A stretch of DNA of 64,000 nt from Cunninghamella blakesleeana (taxonomy: Eukaryota > Mucoromycota > Mucoromycetes > Mucorales > Cunninghamellaceae). The stretch lies in contig JAFCIZ010000007.1 of the NCBI GenBank assembly GCA_017871115.1, positions 1,364,001 through 1,428,000 of the forward strand. Reading direction: 5' to 3'. This document shows, piece by piece, positions 47,383-60,572 of the stretch (its first letter is position 1; each line of letters begins with the position of its first letter). The notes beneath the pieces were generated by a model. The model was not told the DNA's origin. It made no database searches and was given only the letters and a program-made list of their open reading frames with translations. The translations under genes were made by a program, and so were the position numbers.

Positions 47383-48109
47383 ATGACTGCCGATAATAAA
47401 GATTGTCTTTATGATAGTGGAAAAACCGCCCTTATTTCAGGTGGTTTAGGTTTAATTGTTTCTGCCATGCAAAACACTGTTCAAAAACACAATGAAGGAG
47501 CTAAAGGTGTCATTACTCGCTCTGGAAGCACCATTGGATTGTTTGGTAATTGATTATTATTTTTATTTATAAAGTGAAAAGACAATGAATTTTACAATAC
47601 AATTACAGCAATATAGATATTTATATAGATATATATATATAAACTAAATAGAGAGTGATTTTTAACATATACATATATTTATTTATTTATTTATTTATTT
47701 ATTTATTATTGTTATATAGCTGCTATGGGTGGTATTTTCACTCTTGGTGAATGTATTGCTGAAGATATTCGTGGTGAACATGATGCTTATAATGCTGCTA
47801 TTGGTGGTTGTGCTGCTGGTTTAGTGGCCGGTATTAAGAGTAAGTTATCATTTAATTAAAAAAAAAAAAATTAAAAGCGTTAGGATATTCAAATTAATAT
47901 ACATATTGTTAATTTATTTCTGTTTTTTAAAAAAAATTATAGCTCACTCTATTGCTAAGATGTGTGCTGCTTGTGCTGGTGTAGGTGCAACCATGTTTGC
48001 TTTTGAATACTCTGGTCAACTTAAAGGCACTTATGCTGGAAAGACACTTGCAGAAAGAAAAGAACATCGGGATTCTTTTTTCAAAAATAACACGCCTTCT
48101 TCTCAATAA
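47383..48109 (+). CDS. NDUFA11: TIM17/22-family protein, complex I subunit NDUFA11-like
   Basis: Three exons: 47383-47545, 47720-47839, 47943-48109; 149 aa. It has the four-helix TIM17/TIM22/PMP24 pattern with glycine-rich helices: KTALISGGLGLIVSAMQNTV, AAMGGIFTLGECIAEDIRG, AAIGGCAAGLVAGIK and AACAGVGATMFAFEYSG. The short N-terminus and length match the NDUFA11/B14.7 accessory subunit of mitochondrial complex I (the 21.3 kDa subunit of Neurospora), which lies at the membrane-arm hinge. The alternative is an import-channel TIM22 paralogue, but those keep different loop cysteines. The start was taken at 47383, since an earlier in-frame Met is in T-rich leader sequence. Divergent from SF3B1 with 275 bases between. 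Confidence 0.8.
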
Positions 48110-48490
48110 AGCTGACATAAATATATATATATACACATATTGATGATCACTTAAAAATAGAATCTTATATATAAAAAAACATCCTCTTATTTATACATTA
48201 ATATGCCCAACAAATACACCATAATAATTAAAAAAAAATTATATTAATTACATAAAATATAACACTATTTATTCGATTCATCATTTCTTTTTCTTTATTT
48301 ATGCGACATATATACTATATAGGTTATTTGATAGGCTTATCGTTTATAAATTAATAAAAAAAAATTATCAAAAATCATAAATATATAAAAAAAGAGTTGA
48401 TGTATTGAAATGTAATACATATGGAAAAGGAAGAAGGATTTATTTACAAAATAATGATGATGATATGATAAACAATAATTAAATGAAGAA

Positions 48491-48525
<35 letters not shown>

Positions 48526-48564
48526 AAGTATGAAAAGGGTAACTGTTACTATTTTCTTGTCTTT
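48110..48564. other. Convergent intergenic region, no gene seen
   Basis: AT-rich 3' regions of the NDUFA11-like gene and PSF1, with a TA run at about 48492-48522. No other feature recognised. Confidence 0.6.
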
Positions 48565-49185
48565 TTATGTAATATGTTTAAGATAACCAGCTTTAATTAA
48601 TGTTTCCACATCCGTACGACGAACATAATATTGATTTCCTTTTACTAAATTTAAAACGCCATATTCAGTATTAATTTCCCCAGCATCTTTAATAACCCTT
48701 ACTTCAATAAATAAATCTTTTGGAGGCATCAATCCAACGCCACCGTTACCACCTAAATCGATTTCTAAAAAGCTTTGTTTGTAACTTGATACAATATCAC
48801 CATATTCTTGTAAGAAGCGATGTTCCTGTGGACCAAGAGAAGATTTAATATCACGTTGAAATTCACCTTGTCTACCTATATCCCATGATAATTCTTTTAA
48901 TTTTTCTATACGCTGTCGATGATAGGCAAACAAAACTCGTTTATTATGTTTGACAGTAGAATGATGCATAATTAACTGAGCTAAACGACTAGTTCTTTTA
49001 TCTGTTCCATCCATGGAATGATCATCTCTCATGGTACGTAATAAAGATTCTGCTTTTGTATGTAATAACTTTGTTTCACGACATATATTCTGTACTAATT
49101 CTTCATTATAAGGCGAGACTAATAAATCGGAAGTTCTTTTAGCTTCTTTAGCAAGTTTATAACTGGAATCCCCTAGTGCTGTCAT
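48565..49185 (-). CDS. PSF1: DNA replication complex GINS subunit Psf1
   Basis: Single exon, 206 aa, the normal Psf1 length. The N-terminus has GDSSYKLAKEAKRT then LVSPYNEELVQNICRETKLL. The A domain continues with the His/Arg-rich HHSTVKHNKRVLFAYHRQRI and LKELSWDIG. LGPQEHRFLQEYGDIVSSYK and MPPKDLFIEVRVIKDAGEI match the Psf1 core, and the flexible B domain ends TDVETLIKAGYLKHI. With Sld5, Psf2 and Psf3 it forms GINS, part of the CMG helicase in the nucleus, needed for replication initiation and elongation. A conserved gene with no oddities other than lack of introns in this intron-rich window. Confidence 0.93.
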   Translation of the reverse strand: MTALGDSSYKLAKEAKRTSDLLVSPYNEELVQNICRETKLLHTKAESLLRTMRDDHSMDGTDKRTSRLAQLIMHHSTVKHNKRVLFAYHRQRIEKLKELSWDIGRQGEFQRDIKSSLGPQEHRFLQEYGDIVSSYKQSFLEIDLGGNGGVGLMPPKDLFIEVRVIKDAGEINTEYGVLNLVKGNQYYVRRTDVETLIKAGYLKHIT

Positions 49186-49995
49186 TTATATATTTTATTT
49201 ATCCAAGTCACTTTTATGTTCAATTCTAAATACAACCTTTTTTTTTAAAAAAAAAAAAAATAGCCACTAAAATGAATAGAAATGTTGTATTTTGACTACT
49301 TTTATATATATATATATAAATGTTGATAGTATTCAATTATTCACTTTTTTGTTTAACATATATTGTTTCAAGAATATATTTTAGTGGGGTTTTTTTTTTA
49401 AAAAAAAAAAAAAAATGTAAAATAGAATAAATAAATATAAAAAAAATAATAAGATCGTGAAAGAAAAGAGTAAATTTTTTTTTTCGTAAGTAATTTTTAA
49501 AAGGCCGCCCACTATAACTTTTTTGATGTATATGCGGCTTTGTTCATATAAAAAGGGATAAAACACATATCAATCTATTTTGAATAATAATAAAAATGAT
49601 TTTCTTTTTGAAATAAATAGGAGAAAAATAATAGTAAAATTCCCCGGCATTAATGAAACTTTTTTATTGTACTTTTATATTTTAATTTATTACTATTTTA
49701 TTTCATTGTTAAGTTAACTAAAGTACTATTAAAACAGATTTATTGGGAGGTTTCTCTCTATTTGCTTTGTTTTTTGTGCATTAGGGTCCCCCTAAAAAAA
49801 AAAATGTAAGGCTTTTTTTATATATTTGATCCCTCAGTCTCTCCCCCCAACACTATCTCAATATAAATAGTAATCTTTCCTTTTTTTCGTCTTTTTTCTT
49901 TTTCTTTTTTCTTTTTTTCTTCATAATCTCACACTCTCTCTCTCTCTCTCTCTTTTTAATAATAATAATAATAAAAACCATCAATCTTGTATAAA
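49186..49995. other. Divergent intergenic region with strong promoter elements
   Basis: 810 bases between PSF1 and the small secreted peptide gene. Two T-run/A-run junctions lie at 49238-49260 and 49390-49415. The right part has a TATA box, long C/T tracts and a CT microsatellite, listed separately. Confidence 0.6.
49862..49953 (+). promoter_or_regulatory. TATA box and pyrimidine-rich leader of the small secreted peptide gene
   Basis: TATAAATA at 49862-49869 is followed by almost pure C/T sequence and a CT dinucleotide run at 49933-49953, ending in an AAT-repeat leader before the ATG at 49996. A TATA box with a CT-block between TATA and start site is the usual design of highly expressed fungal genes. 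Confidence 0.55.
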
Positions 49996-50181
49996 ATGGT
50001 AAAATTCATATTAGTTGTCGGTACAATTTTATTATCAGCCATGCTATCACCACTCACTACAGCATTACCAGTTTTTGATGCGGATTTAGCTGCTAATCCA
50101 TTTGTACATGAAAAACGATTAAACTATAGAAGTGGTCGATTGAATTTACTCCAAAATAATAATAGCAATTCTCAAGAATAA
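49996..50181 (+). CDS. Small secreted peptide precursor, function unknown
   Basis: Single exon, 61 aa. Residues 1-24 are a clear signal peptide (VKFILVVGTILLSAMLS, then PLTTALP as a plausible cleavage region). The mature part is about 37 aa: VFDADLAANPFVHEKR, then LNYRSGRLNLLQNNNSNSQE. The Lys-Arg pair at about 40-41 fits a Kex2 cleavage site, which would free a 20-residue peptide. There are no cysteines, so it is not a defensin-type peptide. The strong TATA/CT promoter suggests abundant expression. I recognise no family; a secreted signalling or surface peptide is only a guess. Confidence 0.6.
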   Translation: MVKFILVVGTILLSAMLSPLTTALPVFDADLAANPFVHEKRLNYRSGRLNLLQNNNSNSQE

Positions 50182-51178
50182 AAAATAAAACAAACAAGCA
50201 GTAAATAATAAACATAAACAATAAACAATATATACATCCTTTGCATTCTATCTCTCTTTCTCTCTTATTTGTAACACCATAAACACAATGTGCTACGAAT
50301 TCAAACATTTCTTTTTGTAAATGATACACTCTTCCTTCTCCTTTTTTTTTTACATTATTTCTTTTTTTTATACACTCTGTTTATTTCATTATCATTTTAT
50401 ATATATATAAAAAAAAAAAATAATAGTATTGTAAATGAAAAAATAAATATATCCTAAAGTTGACCTTTTTATTATTAATTTTCGTGTATGAATTGGTTTC
50501 AGTTTTTGAACTTCGAAACTTTTTTATACGGGGCTTAATTTTTTTTTAAAAAAAAACTAACTAATGTATAAAATTATAATAAATCGAATATTATTATTTT
50601 TCTCTTCCTTTTTCTCAGTTATCATAAATTATTTTAATGTTTTCATCCATAAATAAAATAAATTAAAGCATATTTGATTTTTCCAATTGAAGTAGGCTTT
50701 ATAATAAAAACAGGAAATTATAAAAGGGTCTTTCTTATAATTACTATTGCTATTATCTTTATCATCATCTTTTTATTTGTTAGTTTCAATTCAGAGAAGA
50801 ATTACTTTTATTTTTATAAAATATTATCATTCTTATTATCATTATTATAATTAATTCGTTTATTTTAAATTATATCAAAATCTACTAACTAAAAAATATA
50901 TAAAAATGCTTTATTAAGAAAAAAAAAAAAAAAAAGCGTAGGTCAAATGACGTACTATGAATATAACCGTTTAAGCCAATCATTATATTCTTATCATCAC
51001 CCAATCAATCTTTTATAATCAACTTAAAACTCAGTTATGTTATCCTTTGAATCTTTGAACAACTTTGTTATCAATCTGATTTTTTTTTTCTCTTTCTTTC
51101 CTTTTATTTATACTTTATTTACTACTATTTACATATTTACTAATATTACTATTTATTAATAATAATAATAATAATATT
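50182..51178. other. Intergenic region, no gene seen
   Basis: About 1 kb between the secreted peptide and the NMN adenylyltransferase gene. C/T-rich 3' leader sequence near 50250-50400, a T9A9 junction at 50539-50556 and a TATAAAAG at about 50719-50726, too far from the next ATG to be assigned with confidence. No coding frame recognised. Confidence 0.55.
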
Positions 51179-52638
<1,460 letters not shown>

Positions 52639-52771
52639 TTGTCTCTCGCTCATTTTTTTTTATACGGCCTTTTAATTTTTTTTATATTATAGTTTTTTTT
52701 TTTTTTTTTCCCTCCCTCTTTCACTTTTTTTTTAAAAAAATAATTATTATTCCTATTACTATTATTATTTA

Positions 52772-53750
52772 ATGTATCGTGAACTTGGATTATTATGTAT
52801 ATTATTTTTGCCTGTACTTTTAATTTATTTATCTAGACAAAATATTAATACTAATATAAAAAGCAAAAAGTCAAAAAAGAAGAAGAATAAGAAAAAAAAT
52901 AATAACTCTTCAAAAAATAAAATCAATCCATTAATTGAACAAGGTAAAGAAGAATCAAATGAAAAGTCTTCACATTCTATAAAAGAAACAAGTGATGATG
53001 ATGAAATATCCGATAACCCTACTGATATGAAAAAAACTTCTCAACAACCATTATTCAATATAACTAATGAGAAAAAGCAACAGCAACAACAACAAAAGGA
53101 ATATAAAAAGAATACGCCAAAAGAAAAGAAACAAAATAATAATAGCAAAAGTAATAAAAATAAACTTCCTAAGAGTGAATTTCCTCCTTTGTCTTCCACT
53201 TCTTCACCTCAACAACAAAATAAAAGTAGAGAAATTGATGAACATATGGATTTGACGCCCAGATATTCTAGAGTTATGCGGATAAAAACTGAAGAGCCCG
53301 TTCAAGCTTTCCCTCCTGTACCCCAAGAAAATGGATGGTCTTCAGTGAGTAAGTTGATAATTAAAATAATTATATGTATAAAATAAAATTAGAAATAGAA
53401 AATAAAAACAGAAAAGCTTACTATTATTTATTAATATATACTGAATAGAGACAAAGTCACCCAATTACAGCAACCAGTCTTCAAATAATATGAATGAAGT
53501 TTTAACTAAAAAGCAAAGGGAAAATAAAGCGCGTGCAGAGAAAAAGAGACAGGCCAAAGCTGCGGCAGATGCTCTCCAAGAACAAAGGTTGAAGCAGCAT
53601 CAACGTCAATTAGAAAAAGAAAAAATCGCGGAGTTTTATTCAAAGGGGCCTGGAAAGAATACACCTTGGTCTACTAATAAATCATCCTCAAGTAAAACAC
53701 CAACTGCTAAAGCAGGTTTAAATGAATTTGGACAATTAATTTGGGATTAA
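52772..53750 (+). CDS. Membrane-anchored lysine-rich protein, function unknown
   Basis: Two exons: 52772-53348 and 53449-53750; 292 aa. Residues 6-22 form one N-terminal membrane helix (GLLCILFLPVLLIYLS). The rest is hydrophilic with poly-Lys (KKSKKKKNKKKNN), Gln and Asn runs. The C-terminal part is a charged coiled-coil-like helix (LTKKQRENKARAEKKRQAKA, ALQEQRLKQHQRQLEKEKIA) followed by FYSKGPGKNTPWS and a LNEFGQLIWD end. An N-terminal anchor plus a basic cytosolic tail is seen in ER ribosome-binding proteins, so an ER-surface, ribosome- or RNA-associated role is possible, but no family is recognised. The frame across the splice was fixed by the long open C-terminal helix. Confidence 0.7.
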
Positions 53751-54088
53751 AAAAATCAGGTCTATTTATTAATTACCTATTTTTAGTCATTTTGTAATAT
53801 CTTTTTAATTTTTTTAATAAAACTTCTAGTTTTATTTTATCATAAATTTTATTTAAAAATAAACAAATAAATAAAATAAATAAATAATAATAAAAAAAAC
53901 TATAAAATGTATAGATAATAAAAACACAAACAATACAATACATTTATATATATATATATATATATATATAAATGAATAGATATATAGATTTTTTTTTAAT
54001 ATTTTGTTTGTAATATTACATGAGTTTATTTAGCTTTTTTTTCTTTTTTTCCATATATAAATATAATAATAGATATAAATTAAAATGA
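53751..54088. other. Convergent intergenic region, no gene seen
   Basis: AT-rich 3' regions of two genes, with a TA run at about 53948-53971. Confidence 0.6.
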
Positions 54089-55346
54089 TTATTCTTTAGA
54101 AAAGAAAGCTTTAGAATAGAAATTACAAGGTTTATTTTCGGTGGTGAGAGCCTTGACCTTATAGAAGAAAGCGGTTTTTTCAGGAGTAGTATCGGAAACA
54201 ACATTCTTTACATTGAGAACATGATGAATATCCTTTTCACCACCAGTCCAAATAGATTTAACGACTTTAGGAGTCTTATCATCTAAAGAAATAGACATCA
54301 AAGAAACATCTTGAACGGCTTTAACATGAGAAGCAGCATCCTTCAAAACAGTAACAGTTAAAGGAGAGTTGACCTTGTGTTCAGTACCTTTTACAGAAGT
54401 AAGTACTTTGGTACCGTAACAACCTTCCAAATTATTCTTGTTCAATTTTTCAAATTCTAATTCTTCTTCAGCAGCATTGCTGTGGCTAGAAGCGGAACGT
54501 ACGTTGAAGACAGGAGAGTATAAGTTGCAATCAGGTCCATAAGTACCATTACGAACCCAAACACGGAATTCAAATTGACCAGGGAATTTAATACCTTTGA
54601 TTTTAGAAATATCGACACTAGATTAATAAAAGAGATAAAGATAAGTAAATGTTTTTTTTTAAAAATATAATAATATTGATAATTTTTTCATTCATTCATT
54701 CATTCATTCTTTTTTCTTATATTTACTTTAAGGTAGCCTTCTTGTTTAATTTGTAAGGTTTAGACTTGACATCAGAGAGATACTTAAGTTGTCCTTTTTT
54801 GTCAACAGAGTAAATCTAATTTTAAAAATAAAATAAATAGAAAGATAAGTATATAAATAAGTACTCAAAATGAATATAGTATATATATTATTTATTTACC
54901 ATAACACCGTTGACAGTTTTACTATCTTTATTGGGTACACGGGCTAATAAAAACAAAATTGACAATTATAGTAATTAATTATAAATATTTTTTTAATAGG
55001 CTATAAATAAAAGATAGGTTCCTTTATTATTATTATTAGTATCGCTATTATACTTATTGACTTACTAACTGTAATAGAAACTTTTTTAGGATCGGTAAAG
55101 GTTTGACCTTTCTTTGGAGCAGCAAGAGCAAGACCTATTAATAATATCAATAATAATAATTTAAATATTAAATAAAGTCATCTTAATATTATTATTTTTT
55201 CTTTGTATTTAATCTGAATTTTTTTTATTACCACCACAAATCTTTTTTTTTGCAGCAGCAATTTCATCTTCTAAAGAGCCAGCTTTAACGAGCATGCTCA
55301 TAGAAAAGAATGCTAACAAGCATGCAATAAATACAGAATATTTCAT
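54089..55346 (-). CDS. Secreted orphan protein
   Basis: Five exons: 55346-55232, 55134-55066, 54943-54900, 54815-54727, 54617-54089; 281 aa. Residues 1-22 are a signal peptide (KYSVFIACLLAFFSMSMLVK). The mature protein is rich in beta-strand-type sequence: KKVSITVTRVPNKDSKTVNG, IYSVDKKGQLKYLSDVK, FPGQFEFRVWVRNGTYGP, SPVFNVRSA, LTVTVLKDAASHVKAVQD, SLDDKTPKVVKSIWTG. Cysteines are at CGG, PDCNLY, EGCYG and KPCNF. The strand pattern suggests one or two Ig-like or beta-sandwich modules. Codons favour C- and G-ending forms more than the neighbours (AAG, GTC, ACC), a sign of high expression. A purine-rich tract on the plus strand at 55380-55480 is the pyrimidine-rich leader of this gene. No family is recognised; cell-surface or extracellular. 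Confidence 0.75.
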
Positions 55347-55824
55347 TGGTTCTAATATATGATGTAATTAAATGAAGGGACAGGGAAAAAACAATGAAGA
55401 GAAAAAAGAAAAAAAATGAAAGACGAGTTTGAAAAAGAAAAACAAGAGAGAAAAAGAGAAATAATAAAAAGAAAAAAAAAGACCAGATCTTAGACTGAAA
55501 AATATTTAAATCCCGAAAGTGAAAGAGGTGGTACAAATTAAATTACCCTCTCAATATAAAATTTATTTTTAGATTTTTTTTTATATCTGTAAATCAAAAT
55601 ATAACAGTAAAGCTGGATAAATCATTAAAAAAAGTAACCTATATTTTTATTATTATTATTATTTTTCATTATATTAATTATATAATACATACATAACATA
55701 ACATATATATATATAATATTATAATATTATGATATTATATATTTATATAAAAGTATATATATATATATATATATAGATATAAATATATTTACATATACGA
55801 ATAAAAAAAATTAAAAAATTAAAC
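55347..55824. other. Intergenic, promoter of secreted orphan and 3' end of sestrin gene
   Basis: Read on the minus strand, a TATA-like TTTAAATA near 55504-55511 precedes a long pyrimidine-rich leader, as in strongly expressed genes. The rest is AT repeats. No gene seen. Confidence 0.5.
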
Positions 55825-58800
55825 TTATACATGAGATATTAATGATAATCCATAACAAAGTAAGGCTCTTTTTCTTGCTGATGAAATTAATAAATTCATA
55901 TGACATTTTTCTTCTGATCTTAAAGAAATACCAACATTAAGCCAATCATTTCGATTTAATAAATGAGGCTGTCTACAGACTTTTTGAATATATTCTTGTG
56001 TTTTTTCATTAAGATATTTTGGTATGTCTTCATAATTATAATCATCTTTTGTTATTCCCATCAATTGATGAACATAAAAGAAGATAGCATAACGTAATGG
56101 TGAAGTATCAACTGTATCACCAGAGAATTGATGAAATATGCTATAAAAAAATAAATTTAGTAGAAATAAGAAAAAGATAAATAATAAAATTAACTTGTAT
56201 ATTTTTTATTCCTTATGGTGTTTGTTATATTTATCTATAATATTATAGTAATTCTATAGTATTTTATGTCATTTTATTTACCTCCAATCTGTTATACTTA
56301 ATGCTTCAATAAATTCATTATCTAAATCATCACCAAGATCAGGTAAGAAATAATTGACTAAATCGCATCCATGATCTTCCCAACAATATTCTGACAACAT
56401 AAATTCATTATATTCTTCATGATTAGGAATAAATTCTTCGTATTCAATTTCTTCATTTAATTCATTAGCAATAAACCGAGAAAAATCTTCGTGATCAAAA
56501 ATCATATTATCTTGACTAATTTGTATAGTTAATCCTTCATTTCCTAATAATAATAACAATAATAACAATAATAAAAAATGTAAATAATTTAATTAGTTTT
56601 ATTTTTCAATTCATACCTGTATATATATGTACATGTATGCATATCATTCTTTTTATTTATTTATTTATATTTTTACCAGAACCATTTTTATCCAAAGACT
56701 CCACATTTTCGTCTTGTTCATCGCCTTGTTTTTTATTAAATAAGGTCATATTGGCAACACTTTGATGAATTTGTTCGTCTAATAAATCTTTATTAGATTT
56801 TAATTTTGAAATTAATTCTGTTGTTTGATCCAAAAACAAATCATTATTATGATCAGTTGTATCTTCTATAAGTATTGGCCCATCTTCATCTTCCAAATCA
56901 AAAATAGAAACACCAAGCCCAGCTCCTTGATCCGATAAAAAGGTTTTTTGCTTTTGCTGTTGTTGAGAAGTCCTAGTAGTTTCATCCTTATTGTCGTTAT
57001 CATCATCATCATCATTCCATCCTGTAGCTGAAGAGGCTGCTTGGATAGCCATTTCATCTTCTTTTGATAGAATAGGATAAAATTGATTTAATTTTGGGGG
57101 CTGTTGTTGTTTTAAAGGGTCCAGTTCATTTTCAATTCCACATACTGCATCATAACCATTAATAAAATAACCACCATACATATCTAATTCGGGTGCAATA
57201 CCACATGCAAATACAAAATTACCTAACCCTAAAAATGTTGAGATCACCAGGATCGCTTGTACTAATTCACCTTTACTCCATGTTGTACCTAGTGATGATG
57301 AGGAGGAACCGCTAATTGGAGGACTATCCGATAAGGTCATCAATCTTAAAATATCTTCTTCTTTTAATCGCCATGGCTGCCTAGATAATTTTAATATGAA
57401 TTTAGATATACGTTGAAGTTTAAATGGGCAATATTGAATTCCTTTTAGCCACGAAGGATCACCTCCATTCTGTAAAAAGTCCAGCTTCAAAGTAGATACG
57501 AGGTATTGGCATTGTAATTCAGCACTAGCCTATATATATATATGTATTTTGAAGAAAAAAAAAATCAAAAATACGAGTAAATAAATATAAGCGTATATTA
57601 TTATATGTATGTATGCATGTATGTATGTATGTATAGATTTATATATTTATTTACCATAATAGCAAGATAAATTCTCCATGTACGATGTAATGGTCCCATA
57701 GAAGTTTTTATAATATCGGTAATATTGGATTGAAAGATTTCATAATAAGTGGGGAAAAAGGACATGACCCTGTACATATTTGTTAATCTTCCTTCATCAA
57801 TAAAAGCCTTGACCAACATTTGTCGTATATATTCATCTGATGGTCTTCCACCTGTACATCTCCCACGGGTAGATGCACTTAAAGAAGAAGAAGCGATCGA
57901 TCCAGGACGGCCATCTACATCCCCCTCTTCTAATAATTCGTCATGTCCATCAATATCATCATTGTCATCATTTAATTCATTATTATCTGAATAACTTGAT
58001 CCATTGCCACCGCCACCACCACCACTATTATTGTTATTACTATTATTATTACTGCTTAATTTAATAAGTGAAGATGTTGAAGAAGAACGTGAAGATGAAA
58101 CAATATTATTTAAATAAGTTCGATGATAAGATTGTTGTGGTTGTTGCTGTTGCGATAAAATGATTTCTTCACTAATGCTATCGCTAGCATCATGTGACCA
58201 AGGTGAAAAGGAGAAATGAGAAGGTCTAGGATAAGAGATAGTTGCTTTAGCAGAGCTTGTTGATTCTAAAGAAAATATATCTTGAAGTGGGATAAAATAA
58301 GAAGGTGATAATTGACGTGGTTGAGGAGTTGGAATGATTCCCATGTTCTAAAATAAAAACAAATAAAAAATCATCTTAGTGAAAAGTTTAAAATAAAGCC
58401 TTATGATATAAATGCATAAATATCACATTATTTTATTATATTTAGAACATGGTTTTCTTATTTTATATATATTTGCATTTATATTATATTTATATATAGT
58501 TTTATTCTATTTACATACCAAAGTATTTTTTAAAAACCGTTGAAAAGTTTGTCTGACATCACGAAAAGGGCAAGTATAAGATAAACGAAGCATAGTTAAT
58601 AAAAAGTATTGTAGTTCTTCTTCATTAGTATCGGCTTCTGAAGACATATTTAGTGTACTATCTTCTTCTTCTTCATCATCATTTGAATGGGTTATTATAA
58701 GAGATTCTTCTGTCAAGCTATTGTTATCATTATACTCTTGCTGTTGTTGTTGCTGCTGCTGCTGCTGTGGGGTATCTAAACTTATGGGTGTTGTTGCTAC

Positions 58801-59116
58801 TTTAGTTGGTACCATTCGCATATAAGATTTCACTACTTGAATTATTTTTTCTAAAGCAACTTGTCTTTCCATTGAATTTTCAGTTTGAAGCCCTTTAAAA
58901 AACGCTGTGCGCAGTCGAGAATTTTCCAGACGTCTTGCCCTTTCATCACGTTCTATTGTAATTAAAATGAAATGGTAAAAAAATAAATAAAAACAGTTAT
59001 TGTAGTCCATTCTCAATTCAAATATTGAAAAAATATAATATAACCATATCAGAAATAATTTTACCATTTTCTTGTAAATGAAGATCAGAGTGGGATTGCC
59101 ACTGATCAGTCTGCAT
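55825..59116 (-). CDS. SESN: Sestrin
   Basis: Six exons: 59116-59065, 58952-58519, 58347-57655, 57529-56677, 56543-56282, 56140-55825; 869 aa. The PA26/sestrin fold is clear but split by long Asn, Gln, Ser, Gly and acidic inserts. N-terminal half: YYEIFQSNI, GPLHRTWRIYLAIM, then LQCQYLVSTLKLDFLQNGGDPSWLKGI in two overlapping stretches, with Cys400 equal to the reactive Cys125 of human Sestrin2 and Tyr402 to Tyr127; the His132 position is Leu407. ELVQAILVISTFLGLGNF and FACGI match the following helices. C-terminal half: DTSPLRYAIFFYVHQL, GITKDDYNYEDI and SEEKCHMNLLISSARKRALL. Thr777, Leu780, Arg781 and Glu842 align with leucine-pocket residues, and Asp797-Asp798 with the GATOR2-binding pair of Sestrin2. 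Inferred role: amino-acid or stress input to TORC1 through GATOR2. Human sestrins are about 480-550 aa; the extra length is low-complexity. Confidence 0.9.
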
Positions 59117-60539
59117 TGATAAAAAATAGATAAAGAATGAATGTTGATATGTTTTATATATATATTATATTTATTTATTTATTATAAAAGAGAGTGAGAG
59201 AAAAAGAAAAAAAAAGAAAAGGAAAAAGAAAGAAAGGGAAAGAGGAAGGGAAAGAGAGAAAAACCGTAAAAATAAATCAAGTGTGAAAAGCTAAAAAGAA
59301 AAACAAAGTTTTTTTTTTCTGAGTTCTTTTTTTCTGCTTTTTTTTATATTTTGCCTCGATTATTGTATTATTTTATTTTCAATGGAAAATAATAACATCA
59401 TAATATTTATACTAAAATGCTTATTTTACATACACTTTCTTATATATTTATATATAATATACAATCCAATTAATACATGATCAATATATAATAAAAAAAA
59501 CAAATAAACTTTTTTTTATAAAACTCAGTAATTTTGTTTTACTGAGATATCATTGATTTTATAGTAATTCTCTCGATTTTTTTTCAGAAAAAAAAAAGTG
59601 TATAAATTATATAGACAGCAACCAATGTTAATGCTTGCTTTGATATAATATCGTCATTTAAGAATCTCTTGTATATGACTGAGCTTAAAAATTAATGATG
59701 TTACACCTTAGTTCATTGATTCCTCTTGATATGAAAAAGAAGAGAAAAGAAAAGAAAAAGAAAAGAAATACCAATAGCGAATAGTAATAATTTAGATTTA
59801 TATTTGTATATACAAAATCTATTCTATTTGTATCTGTAATTCCTTATTTTAAGTAAAAAAGTCTTGAAACCTTATTTTATGTCGTATTATAATTTGGTGG
59901 CATTGTTTTCTTTTTGTGGGTAGATAATCCTCGTGGTATGATAGAACAAACACAAACTTTAATTTATTACCAGCTTTAAAAGGTTCCACTTACAATAATT
60001 CATATAATACTAATTATTACTGTTAACTTTGTAATTCCTTTATTTTTATTTTTATTTTCCCGTTTTTTTTTTTAAAAAAAAAGAAGTGTCAGTATGCGGT
60101 TGTTAAAATTCATTAATAAAGAAAAATATATATAAACAAATAATGATTCTTCGCTTAATCTTTATTATAAAAACATATGTTATTTTTGTAACTACATATG
60201 ATATTCTAGTTTTTTTTTTCGATTTTTCTCTATTCTTTTTCCATTTTAGTCTTTGGTGTTGCTTTATATATTATCATTTCATATTATGACTATGGTTATA
60301 ATTTTCGGGTTATTTGCAAGGGTTAATTGTTAGAAATCCAAAAGTGTATGTGTCCGTATATATATTTGGGTAAGATTAATTAAGAAATTGATATCAGTCA
60401 ATTAAATTGCATTATTTATGTCTCATTTCATCAAAATATTTATTTATATATAGCATTATCCATTTTAAAATAATAATCCATAGTTTTTTTTTTCTTTTTT
60501 CTCGAAAAGCATATAAATATACATCATATCGATTCTCTT

Positions 60540-60572
<33 letters not shown>

